A stretch of DNA of 64,000 nt. Source: Prevotella sp. Lineage in GTDB: Bacteria; Bacteroidota; Bacteroidia; Bacteroidales; Bacteroidaceae. The stretch is from the NCBI GenBank assembly GCA_016285075.1, contig JAEEQB010000016.1:1-64000 (forward strand), given 5' to 3'. Each line of letters starts with the position of its first letter. Position 1 is the first letter of the stretch. Position numbers and translations under genes: made by a program. A model generated the notes under the pieces. That model saw nothing but the letters and a program-made list of their open reading frames with translations, ran no database searches and had not been told where the DNA came from. Below are positions 15,495 through 25,200 of the stretch, one piece after another.

Positions 15495-16874
15495 TCACTT
15501 CGCTCCGCCTCCAAGAGCCTGATAGAGGTTCACGACAGATTGCATCTTGTAGAACTGGTCCTGCACCTGAGAGATCTCGGCATTGAGCAGGTTGCTTTGG
15601 GCAGAGATAACCTCCAGATAGGTGGTGTTCGAAGAAGACTCCATCAACTTACGGGTGTCTTCGACGTTCTGTTTCAGGACGTTGACACGCTTGGTGTCGA
15701 GGTCAGACTTCTCGCTGTAGGAATTGTAGCCGACGAGTGCGTTGGACACCTCGTTGCCTGCCTTCAACACAGCGTTCTGCCAGTTGTTGAAGGCTTGTTC
15801 GTACTTGGCCTTGGCCACTTTCAATCCAGCAACTATCTGTCCGTGCTGGAAGATGGGCTGTACCAGGCTGCCAACAGCCGAGAGCAGCATTTTTCCGGGA
15901 TTCACCATACCGTTGTTGTTGGTGAAGGCTGCGGTCCCTGTTACGGTGATGCTGGGATAGAAACGGCTGCGTGCGGTCTCCACATCATAGAAGCATTGTG
16001 CCAGTGACATCTCGGCGTAGTGAACGTCGGCGCGATTGTTAAGTAACTGGATGCCAACGCCTGCTGCCAGTGACGATGGCAGGCTTTGGTTGTCGAGCCT
16101 GCCACGCCGGATGGTCTGTCCGGACTGTCCGACGAGCAACGAGAGCGAGTTCTCCATCTCACGGATTTGGCGCAGCATGTCGACCTTCTGTGACTGAACG
16201 CTGTAATAGGCAGCCTCGGCACTCTGCACAGCAGTAGAACGGTAGCCGATACGGTTTTCGTGCATGAACTTCATCTTGTCCCAAGTCTCCTTTGTCAGTT
16301 GCTCCATATCGGTGATGATTTCCACCTGACGGTCGAGCATCAGCAACGTATAGTAGAGGTTGGCGATTCCAGAGATGATGTTGCACTTGACCACCGTCTG
16401 ATAGTCTTTGGTAGCCAGGAGCTGCATCTGTGCAGAGCGCTTTACGCTGAGCAGATTGCCAAAGAGGTCGACATTCCAGCTGGCAGAGACGGGTAGCGTG
16501 TAGCTCTTGGTAGCAGCAGCGCCATCGAACGAGGTGAGCGTTCCTTGGGGCGAGAAAACCACCGAGGGCAGGAAAGCCAGTTTGGCAATCTTTAGAGCCT
16601 CGTTTACCATCTTCACATTCTGTGCAGCATTCAACAGGTCGGGATTGTTCTCCAGTCCCTGCTCGATGAGTGCTTGCAGCTGAGGGTCGGTAAAGACGCT
16701 GCGCCACGGCATGTTGCCGAACGACGTAGTATCCGTGACGTTGAGCGTGTCGGTCAGCGAAACCGGGTCGCGGACAATCCCCTCCGCATTGACGTCAGGG
16801 CGCTCATACTTGTTATAGAGTCCGCAGCTTGACAGCAGCAGAGCTGCGGACATGTATACCATTAATTTCTTCAT
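15495..16874 (-). CDS. Outer-membrane efflux channel lipoprotein (OprM/NodT family)
   Basis: The protein forms the outer-membrane exit duct of the tripartite pump. I start it at the ATG at 16874 (MKKLMVYMSAALLLSSCG), since this gives a proper lipoprotein signal with lipobox LSSC; longer readings place 24 charged residues before it. The mature chain (about 440 residues) has the paired coiled-coil segments of TolC-like channels (PDLLNAAQNVKMVNEALKIAKLAFLP; GLKVAKAKYEQAFNNWQNAVLKAGNEV) and NNRADVHYAEMSL. It begins one base after the transporter gene and is the third gene of the operon. Confidence 0.93.
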   Translation of the reverse strand: MKKLMVYMSAALLLSSCGLYNKYERPDVNAEGIVRDPVSLTDTLNVTDTTSFGNMPWRSVFTDPQLQALIEQGLENNPDLLNAAQNVKMVNEALKIAKLAFLPSVVFSPQGTLTSFDGAAATKSYTLPVSASWNVDLFGNLLSVKRSAQMQLLATKDYQTVVKCNIISGIANLYYTLLMLDRQVEIITDMEQLTKETWDKMKFMHENRIGYRSTAVQSAEAAYYSVQSQKVDMLRQIREMENSLSLLVGQSGQTIRRGRLDNQSLPSSLAAGVGIQLLNNRADVHYAEMSLAQCFYDVETARSRFYPSITVTGTAAFTNNNGMVNPGKMLLSAVGSLVQPIFQHGQIVAGLKVAKAKYEQAFNNWQNAVLKAGNEVSNALVGYNSYSEKSDLDTKRVNVLKQNVEDTRKLMESSSNTTYLEVISAQSNLLNAEISQVQDQFYKMQSVVNLYQALGGGAK

Positions 16875-16875
16875 A

Positions 16876-19800
16876 TTACTTCTCCAATTCATAATCGACG
16901 GTTTTTGTGTGCGCATACTGTGCCAGTTCGGCAGCAACCTCTTCATTCTCCTCGTCCTCGAACTTCATGGGACGTACCTTCTCCTGCAGTGACTGGAAGA
17001 TCACGAACAATGAGGGAACGACAAAGATCTGAAGCAGGGTACCGACGAGCATACCGCCTACGGCGGCTGCGCCCAGTGTCTGGTTACCGTTCTTGCCCAC
17101 ACCCGAAGCAAACATCATCGGCAGCAGACCGATGACCATGGCCAGGGAGGTCATCAGGATAGGACGCAGACGGGCAGCGGCTCCTAAGACTGCCGACCAT
17201 GAAATGGCCATACCTGTCTCACGGCGCTCCAAGGCGAACTGTACAATCAGGATGGCGTTCTTTGCCAACAGACCAATCAGCATGATGAGTGAGATCTGCA
17301 TGTAGATGTCGTTGTTGTGGCCGAACAGCTGTGTAAACAGGAAGGCACCGGCCAGTCCGAACGGAACAGAGAGTACCACGGCCAGCGGCAGGATGTAGGA
17401 CTCGTACTGTGCCGAAAGAATCAGGTAGATGAAGATGAAGCAGAGCAGGAAGATGAGTGCCGTGGAATTGCTCGACTGTGCTTCCTGACGGGTCAGGCCC
17501 TGATAGTCATAAGTATAGCCAGTAGGCAGCTGCTCGCGTGCCACTTCTTCAACAGCTTTGATGGCCTCACCCGTAGAGTAGCCATCAGCCACTGTTGCTG
17601 TTACGGTGATAGAGGTAAAGAGGTTGAAGCGGGTGATGTTGGTCGGTCCGTAGACACGGTCAACCTTACAGAACTCAAGCACCGGCGACATGCCCTTCGG
17701 CGTACGGACAAAGACGCTGTTGAGCGACTCCTCGGTCATGCGGGCCTCTGGCGAAGCCTGGATCATCACGCGGTACAGTTTACCATAGGCATTGAAGTTA
17801 GAGGCATACATACCACCGTAGTAGCCCTGCAGGGTGCTGAGTACTGTCGAAGGCGAGATACCGCTTTGCTTACACTTGGCCACGTCGACATGAACCATGT
17901 ACTGTGGGTAGTTGGGGTTGTATGATGTCTGTGCTGCCTGTATCTCAGGCCGTTTGTTCAGCTCGGCCAGATAGTTCTTCGTGATGTCAAAGAACTTTGT
18001 CAGGTCGCCACCTGTACGGTCCTGCATGACGAGCGAAACACCCGAGTTGGCAGAAAAACCTGGGATCATAGGCGGTGAGAAAGCCAGAATCTGTGCATCC
18101 TTGATGTGGGCCGTCTTAATGAATATCTGTGCAGCCACCATCTGGGCGTCCAAGGGGTTGATGAGGAAACGGTAGATACCATCGCCTTCCCACAGTCCGC
18201 TGAGCTTCCACCAGAATCCTTTCTGACGCTCGGAGAACGGCTTCAGCTTGATGATGAAGGTGGCTTGGTCGGAACCGGCACCGGCAATGAAGTTGTAGCC
18301 CTGGATCTGCTCACGGCTTTGGATGGCAGGGTCGGCAGCCAAGATAGAGTCTACCTGATTGATAATCTGTCGTGTACGAGCCACTGATGTTGCCGGTGGC
18401 ATGGAAATGGTACAGAACATGGTACCTGTATCCTCGTCGGGCACCAGACCGGTTTTCGTAGTGAACATCGTTGTGGCGAGCACTATGATACCGATGATGA
18501 CAGCGATGATGATGGTGATGGGCTTGCGAACCAGTTTCTCAACATAGCCTTTATACTTGCCCAGCACCTTTTCGTAAGCAGTGTTGAACGAAGCATGGAA
18601 GCGGTCTATGCGCGACATCTTCACCTCATGTCCGTCTTTGTCGTGAGGCCTCAGGAAGATGGCACAGAGAGCCGGCGACAACGTCAGGGCATTCAATGCA
18701 GAAATGAAAATGGAAACGGCCATGGTCACACCGAACTCGCGGTAGAACGTACCGGTCGTACCACCAATGAACGACACAGGGATGAACACAGAGGCCATGA
18801 CCAAGGTGATGGAGATGATGGCGCCTGATATTTCGTTCATGGCATCAATAGATGCTGTGAGTGTAGACTTATATCCCTGATCGAGTTTGGCGTGTACGGC
18901 CTCAACCACCACGATGGCATCGTCGACCACAATGGCAATAGCCAAGAGCAATGCAGACAATGTCAGCAGGTTGATAGAGAACCCGAAGACGCTGAGGAAG
19001 AAGAAGGTACCGATGAGCGACACAGGCACGGCAATCAGCGGGATAAGGGTAGAACGCCAGTCCTGTAGGAAGATGTAGATCACGATGAACACCAGGATCA
19101 GGGTGAACACCAGGGTGAACACCACTTCCTCGATCGAGGCATACAGGAACTCTGTTACATCGTAGTTGATCTTGTACTCCATACCCGGTGGGAAGAGCTT
19201 GGCCTGTTCTTCCAACTCAGCCTTCACCTGCTTGGCAATCTCATTGGCGTTAGAACCGGCAATCTGCTGAACCATACCCATCACAGACGGGATATTGTTG
19301 TTCTTCATCGATACGGAGTATTGCTGGCCACCAAGTTCAATCTTTGCTACGTCCTTCAGCTTCAGCGTCTGTCCGTTTGCATCGCTTGAGATGATGATGT
19401 TGCCAAACTCCTCCTCGGTCTTCAGACGACCTGTGTATCGCATGGCGTATTCATAGGCCACATTGGACTCCTGACCGAAGGCACCTGGAGCGGCCTCGAT
19501 GTTCTGCTCTGCCAGTACGCCACTGATGTCCGAAGGCATCAGGTTGTACTGTTTCATCACATCGGGTTTCAGCCAGATACGCATGGAGTAGGTCTTCAGA
19601 CCAGGGCTCTGTACATCACCCACACCCTGAATACGTTTAATGGCCGGGATGATATTGATGTTGTTGTAGTTCGTCAGGAACTCGTCGTCATAGCGGCCAT
19701 CAGAGGTCAGGGTGAACATGAGCACCTGGGAGGTCTGACGCTTCATCACCGTCACACCGATACGAGTTACCTCGGCAGGCAATAATGCCTGCGCCTGTTG

Positions 19801-20133
19801 CACACGGTTCTGTACGTTCACAGCACACATATCGGCATTCAGCCCCTGACGGAACAGGATGCTCAAGCTGGCGGATCCTGAAGAAGCCGAAGAGCTGATA
19901 TAGTCCATACCCTCCACACCGTTGATACTTTCTTCCAACGGCACGAGCACGGAGTTCTTCACCGTCTCGGCATCGGCACCAGGATAACTGGTGAAGACCA
20001 CGACGGTAGGCGGTGCAATGTCTGGATACTGCTCAATAGGCAGTGTTGCCAGTCCGATGAAACCCAGCAGCACGATGGCGATGGAAATCACCGTCGAGAG
20101 CACCGGGCGTTTTATAAATGTTGTAAAAGTCAT
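16876..20133 (-). CDS. RND multidrug efflux transporter, inner-membrane subunit (AcrB-like)
   Basis: The 1085-residue protein is a proton-driven drug exporter of the HAE1 family. It opens with FIKRPVLSTVISIAIVLLG and has twelve membrane helices in two halves, each followed by a large periplasmic loop. The TM4 motif VVDDAIVVVEAVHA holds the two aspartates of the proton relay, and the second half has GLLAKNAILIVQFA. Length and layout agree with AcrB/MexB. It works as a trimer with the adaptor and the channel encoded on either side. A C-terminal charged tail (KFEDEENEEVAAELAQ) is somewhat longer than in AcrB. Substrates are unknown, most likely bile salts, dyes or drugs by analogy. Confidence 0.96.
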   Translation of the reverse strand: MTFTTFIKRPVLSTVISIAIVLLGFIGLATLPIEQYPDIAPPTVVVFTSYPGADAETVKNSVLVPLEESINGVEGMDYISSSASSGSASLSILFRQGLNADMCAVNVQNRVQQAQALLPAEVTRIGVTVMKRQTSQVLMFTLTSDGRYDDEFLTNYNNINIIPAIKRIQGVGDVQSPGLKTYSMRIWLKPDVMKQYNLMPSDISGVLAEQNIEAAPGAFGQESNVAYEYAMRYTGRLKTEEEFGNIIISSDANGQTLKLKDVAKIELGGQQYSVSMKNNNIPSVMGMVQQIAGSNANEIAKQVKAELEEQAKLFPPGMEYKINYDVTEFLYASIEEVVFTLVFTLILVFIVIYIFLQDWRSTLIPLIAVPVSLIGTFFFLSVFGFSINLLTLSALLLAIAIVVDDAIVVVEAVHAKLDQGYKSTLTASIDAMNEISGAIISITLVMASVFIPVSFIGGTTGTFYREFGVTMAVSIFISALNALTLSPALCAIFLRPHDKDGHEVKMSRIDRFHASFNTAYEKVLGKYKGYVEKLVRKPITIIIAVIIGIIVLATTMFTTKTGLVPDEDTGTMFCTISMPPATSVARTRQIINQVDSILAADPAIQSREQIQGYNFIAGAGSDQATFIIKLKPFSERQKGFWWKLSGLWEGDGIYRFLINPLDAQMVAAQIFIKTAHIKDAQILAFSPPMIPGFSANSGVSLVMQDRTGGDLTKFFDITKNYLAELNKRPEIQAAQTSYNPNYPQYMVHVDVAKCKQSGISPSTVLSTLQGYYGGMYASNFNAYGKLYRVMIQASPEARMTEESLNSVFVRTPKGMSPVLEFCKVDRVYGPTNITRFNLFTSITVTATVADGYSTGEAIKAVEEVAREQLPTGYTYDYQGLTRQEAQSSNSTALIFLLCFIFIYLILSAQYESYILPLAVVLSVPFGLAGAFLFTQLFGHNNDIYMQISLIMLIGLLAKNAILIVQFALERRETGMAISWSAVLGAAARLRPILMTSLAMVIGLLPMMFASGVGKNGNQTLGAAAVGGMLVGTLLQIFVVPSLFVIFQSLQEKVRPMKFEDEENEEVAAELAQYAHTKTVDYELEK

Positions 20134-20141
20134 CTTAATCC

Positions 20142-21311
20142 TTATTTTTTCATTGCATTCACAATATCGCTGGCACTCATGGCCTTAGCTTGTTCCTGTA
20201 TCTTCTGCTGATAGCGCTCGGGGGTGATTTGTACAATCTCCATACCATCGGAAAGCTTCGTGATACCGTTGGTCACGTACTTGTCTCCCACCTTCAGACC
20301 GTCAGTGACGACGTAGTTCATACCATCGTTCTGCGGGTCAACCTTGATTTCCGTGTATTTCACCTTGTTGTCCTTGCCTACGGTATAGACAAATTTCTTG
20401 TTCTGCACCTCAGATACGCAACTCTGTGGAATAACAATGGCCTCAGGATTGTCGTGAGGGATGATGATGCTGCCAGAAGCACCGCTCTTCAGCAGTTTCT
20501 GTGGGTTCTGGAATACGGCAATCATCTGTACGGTACCCGTAGCCTGGTCAATCACACCACTCATTTTCGTCACACGACCTTCTAAGTCGTAAATTGTACC
20601 ATCGCTCAGCTGCAGCTTCACAGCAGGAAGGGCGCTAAGACCACCGCCGTTTTTGGACATGGCTAGTGCCTCTTTCTCGTTCATAGAGAAATAGACTTCC
20701 ATGGATGAGTTATTTGATACGGTGGTCAGTACGCTGGCAGCACTTACCAATGCACCTTTCTTAAAAGGTAATGTGCCCACTACACCGGCAGCAGGACTCT
20801 TTACGTAGCAGAAATTCAGCATCTCCTTGGCTGATGCGAGGCCGGCCTGTGCCTGAGCCAGTGCAGCTTTTGCACTCTCATAGCTGTTGGTGGCCGACTG
20901 CAGTTCGAAGTCACCGATGACTTTACTTTCAAATAACTTCTGGGCATTCTCGAAGGAGAGCTTAGCCGTGTTGCAAGCAGCCTGAGCCGTATTCACGGCA
21001 GCCTGAGACTGGCGTACCTGCGCTTGATAAGTCACGTTGTCGATGACGAAGAGAACCTGTCCGGCGCTGACCGTCTGACCTTCTTTCACGTTGATCTGGG
21101 TAATGAAGCCCTGTACCTTCGGGCTAATCTGCACGTCCTGCACACCCTTGATGGATGCAGGGAATGATTGCTGCGAGGCGGAACTGCTTGTACCTACCGT
21201 CACCACGGGGTACTCGTTGTCGCCAAACTCGGGACGGCCACCACCACTCTTTCCGCAAGATGAGAGCAGCAGTGCAACGGCCGCAGCCATTAAAAACTTT
21301 TCTTTTTTCAT
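20142..21311 (-). CDS. RND efflux periplasmic adaptor lipoprotein (AcrA-like)
   Basis: The 389-residue protein begins MKKEKFLMAAAVALLLSSCG, a lipoprotein signal with acylated cysteine at about residue 19. It then shows the usual adaptor order: lipoyl-like half (VQGFITQINVKEGQTVSAGQVLF), alpha-hairpin (about 100-165), second lipoyl half (YVKSPAAGVVG), beta-barrel (SNNSSMEVYFSMNEKEAL) and membrane-proximal domain. It joins the inner-membrane pump to the outer channel. It is the first gene of the operon and lies 8 bases before the transporter gene. No regulator gene is adjacent; a TACCTTTG box lies about 80 bases upstream. Confidence 0.95.
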   Translation of the reverse strand: MKKEKFLMAAAVALLLSSCGKSGGGRPEFGDNEYPVVTVGTSSSASQQSFPASIKGVQDVQISPKVQGFITQINVKEGQTVSAGQVLFVIDNVTYQAQVRQSQAAVNTAQAACNTAKLSFENAQKLFESKVIGDFELQSATNSYESAKAALAQAQAGLASAKEMLNFCYVKSPAAGVVGTLPFKKGALVSAASVLTTVSNNSSMEVYFSMNEKEALAMSKNGGGLSALPAVKLQLSDGTIYDLEGRVTKMSGVIDQATGTVQMIAVFQNPQKLLKSGASGSIIIPHDNPEAIVIPQSCVSEVQNKKFVYTVGKDNKVKYTEIKVDPQNDGMNYVVTDGLKVGDKYVTNGITKLSDGMEIVQITPERYQQKIQEQAKAMSASDIVNAMKK

Positions 21312-21390
21312 ACCTTATTTAAACTAGTTTATTATAAATGCAAAGTTGTCTTTCCGAAAACTTATTAACCTGTCTTCGGTTTTCATTCTG

Positions 21391-21398
21391 CAAAGGTA
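21391..21398 (-). promoter_or_regulatory. Probable -7 box of the efflux operon
   Basis: TACCTTTG on the minus strand about 80 bases before the adaptor ATG. A second, weaker box (AACTTTGC) lies nearer at 21342-21349. Confidence 0.45.
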
Positions 21399-21574
21399 CT
21401 GAGATTATGGGTAAGATATGCGCTCTTTAAAAAATATTTAACAACCTTTATTGCTTTTTTATTAGGAAGCGGCTACTCAATTATGTTTATGGGTCGACAT
21501 CCTAGTACTGACACCGTGAATCTGTAGGCGTATTGGGAGTACAGATACTGTAAAACAACAGTATACTTAAAGAA

Positions 21575-21618
21575 GCACTGTGGTGCGAAGCCAGTAGCGC
21601 TGCGGTGCAAAGCATCCC
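21575..21618. repeat. Two-unit 22-bp repeat
   Basis: GCACTGTGGTGCGAAGC (21575) and GCGCTGCGGTGCAAAGC (21597) begin 22 bases apart and share most positions. This is a minimal member of the 22-bp-period class, between the efflux promoter and the SusC promoter. Confidence 0.5.
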
Positions 21619-21688
21619 AACCAAGTGTAAAGTATAGTCCACTAAGAACTCGGAAATGAATGATAAAGGCTGCGACTGAGTCGCAGCA

Positions 21689-21771
21689 GACGGTGAAGAT
21701 GACGGTGAAGCAGAGGGAGAAGATGACGGAGAAGATGACGGTGAAGGTGACGGAGAAGATGACGGAGAAGG
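21689..21771 (+). repeat. Low-complexity GACGGWGAA/GATGACGG tandem repeat
   Basis: About 83 bases of 9- and 12-base units built from GACGGWGAA and GAT. It is preceded by a perfect CTGCGAC/GTCGCAG hairpin (21670-21686). Read on the plus strand it is an acidic D-G-E chain that soon stops, so it is non-coding. It lies 85 bases upstream of the SusC promoter. Confidence 0.8.
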
Positions 21772-21854
21772 AGGGATATCCCGATAGGCATCCGTTGAAA
21801 AGCCCGTTGTAGAAGTTGTAGTTTCGTGAGAAAGAACATTTTTTGCTTACATTC

Positions 21855-21885
21855 TTTGCTGAATCATTTTTTTTCTTTATCTTTG
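21855..21885 (+). promoter_or_regulatory. Promoter of the SusC/SusD locus
   Basis: TTTG (21855-21858), 19 bases, TATCTTTG (21878-21885), then CACC. It is near consensus, 52 bases before the SusC ATG. Confidence 0.75.
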
Positions 21886-21937
21886 CACCGTAGATTACTG
21901 ACAAACGAATAACTAATCAATAACGAAGCTATTTTTC

Positions 21938-24900
21938 ATGAAAGAAACGATGTGCAATTGCGCCGGCCGATTCTGGCGCCGAGGACTGACAGTCGCTCTG
22001 TTGGCTGTTGCCCTATCAGCCTCTGCTGTTGCTGTCCAAGGTGCTGAGATCACGGCACCGATGCAGCAGGTAGCTGTGAAGGGAACGGTGGTTGACGAGT
22101 TGGGCGAGCCCATGATTGGTGTGACCGTCAAGGTGAAGGGTACTCAGCAGGCTACGGTGACCGACTTGAACGGTAACTTTACGCTTCAGACAGGCGGAAG
22201 GTCCACCTTGGAACTGTCGTATGTGGGCTACCTTACCATGACAACCCAAGTAAAGGGTACACAGCCGCTGAAGATCAGCATGAAGCCTGATACGAAGATG
22301 ATGGACGAGGTGCTGGTCATTGGCTATGGTACAGTGAAGAAACGCGATGCCTTGGGAGCCATTTCTCAGGTGAAGGCTGAGGACATCAAGCAGGCTCCTG
22401 TGCTGAATGCGATGGAAGGTCTGTCAGGAAAGATTGCTGGACTTGACATTACCCGTTCTAGCGGCCAGGCAGGCTCCTCGCCCCAGATACTTCTGCGTGG
22501 TAACCGTTCACTGGCAGGCAGCTCGGCTCCCTTGTTTATCATCGATGGGGTGCCTGGCAGCATAGACAATTTGAATCCTAACGACATAGAATCGATAGAG
22601 GTGCTGAAAGACGCCTCATCAACAGCCATCTATGGCGCAGAGGGCGCCAACGGAGTAATCATTGTTACGACCCGTCAGGGTATGAAGGGGAAGACGCAGG
22701 TAGACTTTAATGCCTATGTAGGTATCAATGCATTCCCCTCATATCCGGAAACCCTTTCAGGTCAGGCATGGATTGACTACTTGACAGAGGGCTACCGAGC
22801 CCGCTATGGTGAGGAGCCAGAGAGTGTCGATCAGATGATGAACGACCGTGGTTTCTCGCAGGGAGCCATTGATGCCTACCATAACGGCGAGTGGGTGAAC
22901 TGGCGTGACGAGATCCTTCAGACCGGTGTGCAGCAGAACTATAATGTCAGTGTGCGTGGCGGAACAGAGCGGACGCAGTCGTACTTTAGTGGAGGCTATC
23001 AGCAGGAGAAAGGCTTGTACCGAAAGGACAAGGCCGATGCCCTGAGTTTCCGTGCGGGTTCTACTTATCAAGTCAACAAATTGGTGAGCATAGGTTTCCA
23101 GTCAACGTTGTCGTACAAGAACCGTGACCGCCGTAACTCCCGCCTCAGCAAGTCGCTGACGCAGATACCTTTGGGAAAGGTGTGGAACGAGGATGGTTCG
23201 CTGAAGACCTATCCCATTGACGATATGACGAGCTATGTGAACATTATGGCAGATGATCAGCCCTATGCTTACGAGAACAATCAGAAAACAACCTCGCTGA
23301 AGATATCGCCTTTTGTGGAGTTCCGCCTTTTCAAAGGTTTTACGTTCAAGTCACTGCTCAGTGCCTCGGTGAGTAACAGTCGTACGGGGGTATGGGATGG
23401 CTTGAACACCTACATGGAACTGACAGGTTCGCAATCTCCAAACCAGCGCTCGGCTACCTACAGTACCTCAAACGGGTGGGGGTATTCTTGGCAGAACGTG
23501 GCAAACTATAACTTCAACATCAACCAGACGCACGACGTGACGCTGACAGGTGTCATGGAATATGGAAAGAGCAAGGGCGAGTCGAGCAGTATGTGGAATG
23601 AGCAGTTCGACTTTGACCAGTCGCTCTATTATAATTTTACGGGTGGTGACAACAAGGAGACCAATACCAACTATACAGAACAGTCGAAACTGTCGTACGC
23701 TTTACGTGCCAGCTACAGTCTGTTGGGCCGTTACCTGCTTTCAGCCTCCATCCGATGGGATGGTGCTTCGGTGCTTGACAAGGACCACCGCTGGCATTCC
23801 TTCCCCGCTGTGTCCGCAGGCTGGCGTGTCAGCGACGAGCGTTTCATGGAGGCAACAAAGTCGTGGCTCGATAATCTGAAGCTGCGTGTAGGATATGGCG
23901 TGACAGGTAATTCTACCATCCAGCCATTCACCTCGTTACAGCGCGTGGAACCTTCTGCCACGCACATCACCTTAGGCGATCAGGATGTAACACCGTTCAA
24001 ACTGACAGAGTATGTCACCAATGCTGCGCTGTCATGGGAGAAGTCCTATAACTGGAACATCGGCGTAGACTTCGGATTCCTCGGCGGACGCATCGACGGC
24101 TCATTTGAGTACTATACCACCGATACAAAGGGTATCATCTATAGCCGTCCGCTGCCCACAGCCTTTGGCGTGTACAATGCGAAGACCACGTACAAGAAGA
24201 ACTCGAACATTGCACGTATTAATAACAAAGGTGTGGAGTTGACTATCAATACCCGTAACGTGGTGAAGAAGGACTTTACGTGGACTTCCACATTCACGTT
24301 TGCCAAGAACGTGGAGAAACTGAAGGAGATAAACATGGGCAATAATGTCAGTGTGGAGAGCCTCGTGGCCTTGGGACTTTTCCTCGACCATCCAGTGCAT
24401 ACCTTCTATGGCTATAAGAAACTCGGTATCTGGCAGAAAGATGAGGAGAATCAGGCCAAATGCTTCGGTAATGAGGTGGGCACAGTGAAGGTAGACGTGC
24501 CCCGCCTGGTGTGGGATCCCAATTACACCTATACTGCTGGTGAAGGCGAGGAGGCCAAGGAATATCGTGGCGCCTACTATATTCCTGGCGAGGTGGACGA
24601 CGAAGGCAAGCAGATCTACTACACTCGTGAGAACACCTACGCCATCAATGCCAATTCAGACCGCCAGATCCTGGGGGCACAGACACCCGACTGGAATATC
24701 GGCTTCCAGAATCAGTTCACTTATAAGAATTTCGACCTGTCGGTCATGATGAATATGCGATGGGGACAGTTGATTAACGGTGAACTGCTTTCCTACGTTA
24801 ATGGTACCAACCAGCCTGAGTGCTATGACTACTGGACAGAAAGCAATCCTACGAACGCCTATCCACGGCCTATACAGGGCTACTCGATGACAACGGCGCA

Positions 24901-25150
24901 GAAGGAGTCAATGTATTATGTGGACGGTTCGTTCTTCAAGATCAAGAATATTACCTTGGGTTACACACTGCCCCGTTCGATCCTTTCGAAACTGAACATC
25001 CAGAAACTGCGTATTTATGGCACCATCACCAACCCAGTCATCATAGCCAAGGAGCACTCGTTGCTGAAAGGAATGGATCCGGAATCGAATGCTTCCGACA
25101 GTTTCCCGCTCTACAAGACGTTGGTGTTCGGACTAAACGTGTCGCTTTGA
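21938..25150 (+). CDS. SusC/RagA-type TonB-dependent outer-membrane glycan transporter
   Basis: The 1070-residue protein has a signal peptide (about 1-35), a carboxypeptidase-regulatory-like domain (VAVKGTVVDELGEPMIGVTVKVKGT), a plug domain with the SusC signature region (VLVIGYGTVKKRDALGAIS; GAEGANGVIIVTTRQG) and a 22-strand barrel ending in FGLNVSL. It imports oligosaccharides in an energy-dependent way with its SusD lid. It is the first gene of a locus with SusD, two secreted surface proteins and a pectate lyase, so the likely substrate is a pectic oligosaccharide. A strong promoter lies upstream. No STN domain is present, so no anti-sigma signalling through this receptor is expected. Confidence 0.96.
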   Translation: MKETMCNCAGRFWRRGLTVALLAVALSASAVAVQGAEITAPMQQVAVKGTVVDELGEPMIGVTVKVKGTQQATVTDLNGNFTLQTGGRSTLELSYVGYLTMTTQVKGTQPLKISMKPDTKMMDEVLVIGYGTVKKRDALGAISQVKAEDIKQAPVLNAMEGLSGKIAGLDITRSSGQAGSSPQILLRGNRSLAGSSAPLFIIDGVPGSIDNLNPNDIESIEVLKDASSTAIYGAEGANGVIIVTTRQGMKGKTQVDFNAYVGINAFPSYPETLSGQAWIDYLTEGYRARYGEEPESVDQMMNDRGFSQGAIDAYHNGEWVNWRDEILQTGVQQNYNVSVRGGTERTQSYFSGGYQQEKGLYRKDKADALSFRAGSTYQVNKLVSIGFQSTLSYKNRDRRNSRLSKSLTQIPLGKVWNEDGSLKTYPIDDMTSYVNIMADDQPYAYENNQKTTSLKISPFVEFRLFKGFTFKSLLSASVSNSRTGVWDGLNTYMELTGSQSPNQRSATYSTSNGWGYSWQNVANYNFNINQTHDVTLTGVMEYGKSKGESSSMWNEQFDFDQSLYYNFTGGDNKETNTNYTEQSKLSYALRASYSLLGRYLLSASIRWDGASVLDKDHRWHSFPAVSAGWRVSDERFMEATKSWLDNLKLRVGYGVTGNSTIQPFTSLQRVEPSATHITLGDQDVTPFKLTEYVTNAALSWEKSYNWNIGVDFGFLGGRIDGSFEYYTTDTKGIIYSRPLPTAFGVYNAKTTYKKNSNIARINNKGVELTINTRNVVKKDFTWTSTFTFAKNVEKLKEINMGNNVSVESLVALGLFLDHPVHTFYGYKKLGIWQKDEENQAKCFGNEVGTVKVDVPRLVWDPNYTYTAGEGEEAKEYRGAYYIPGEVDDEGKQIYYTRENTYAINANSDRQILGAQTPDWNIGFQNQFTYKNFDLSVMMNMRWGQLINGELLSYVNGTNQPECYDYWTESNPTNAYPRPIQGYSMTTAQKESMYYVDGSFFKIKNITLGYTLPRSILSKLNIQKLRIYGTITNPVIIAKEHSLLKGMDPESNASDSFPLYKTLVFGLNVSL

Positions 25151-25200
25151 TAGTTGCTTCAATATAAAGGTAAAACATTGATAATAATAACAGTAAAGAT

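Noticed and set aside
21473..21904. 143-codon minus-strand frame upstream of SusC
   Set aside because: Phenylalanine/isoleucine-rich translation of a purine tandem repeat and promoter DNA.
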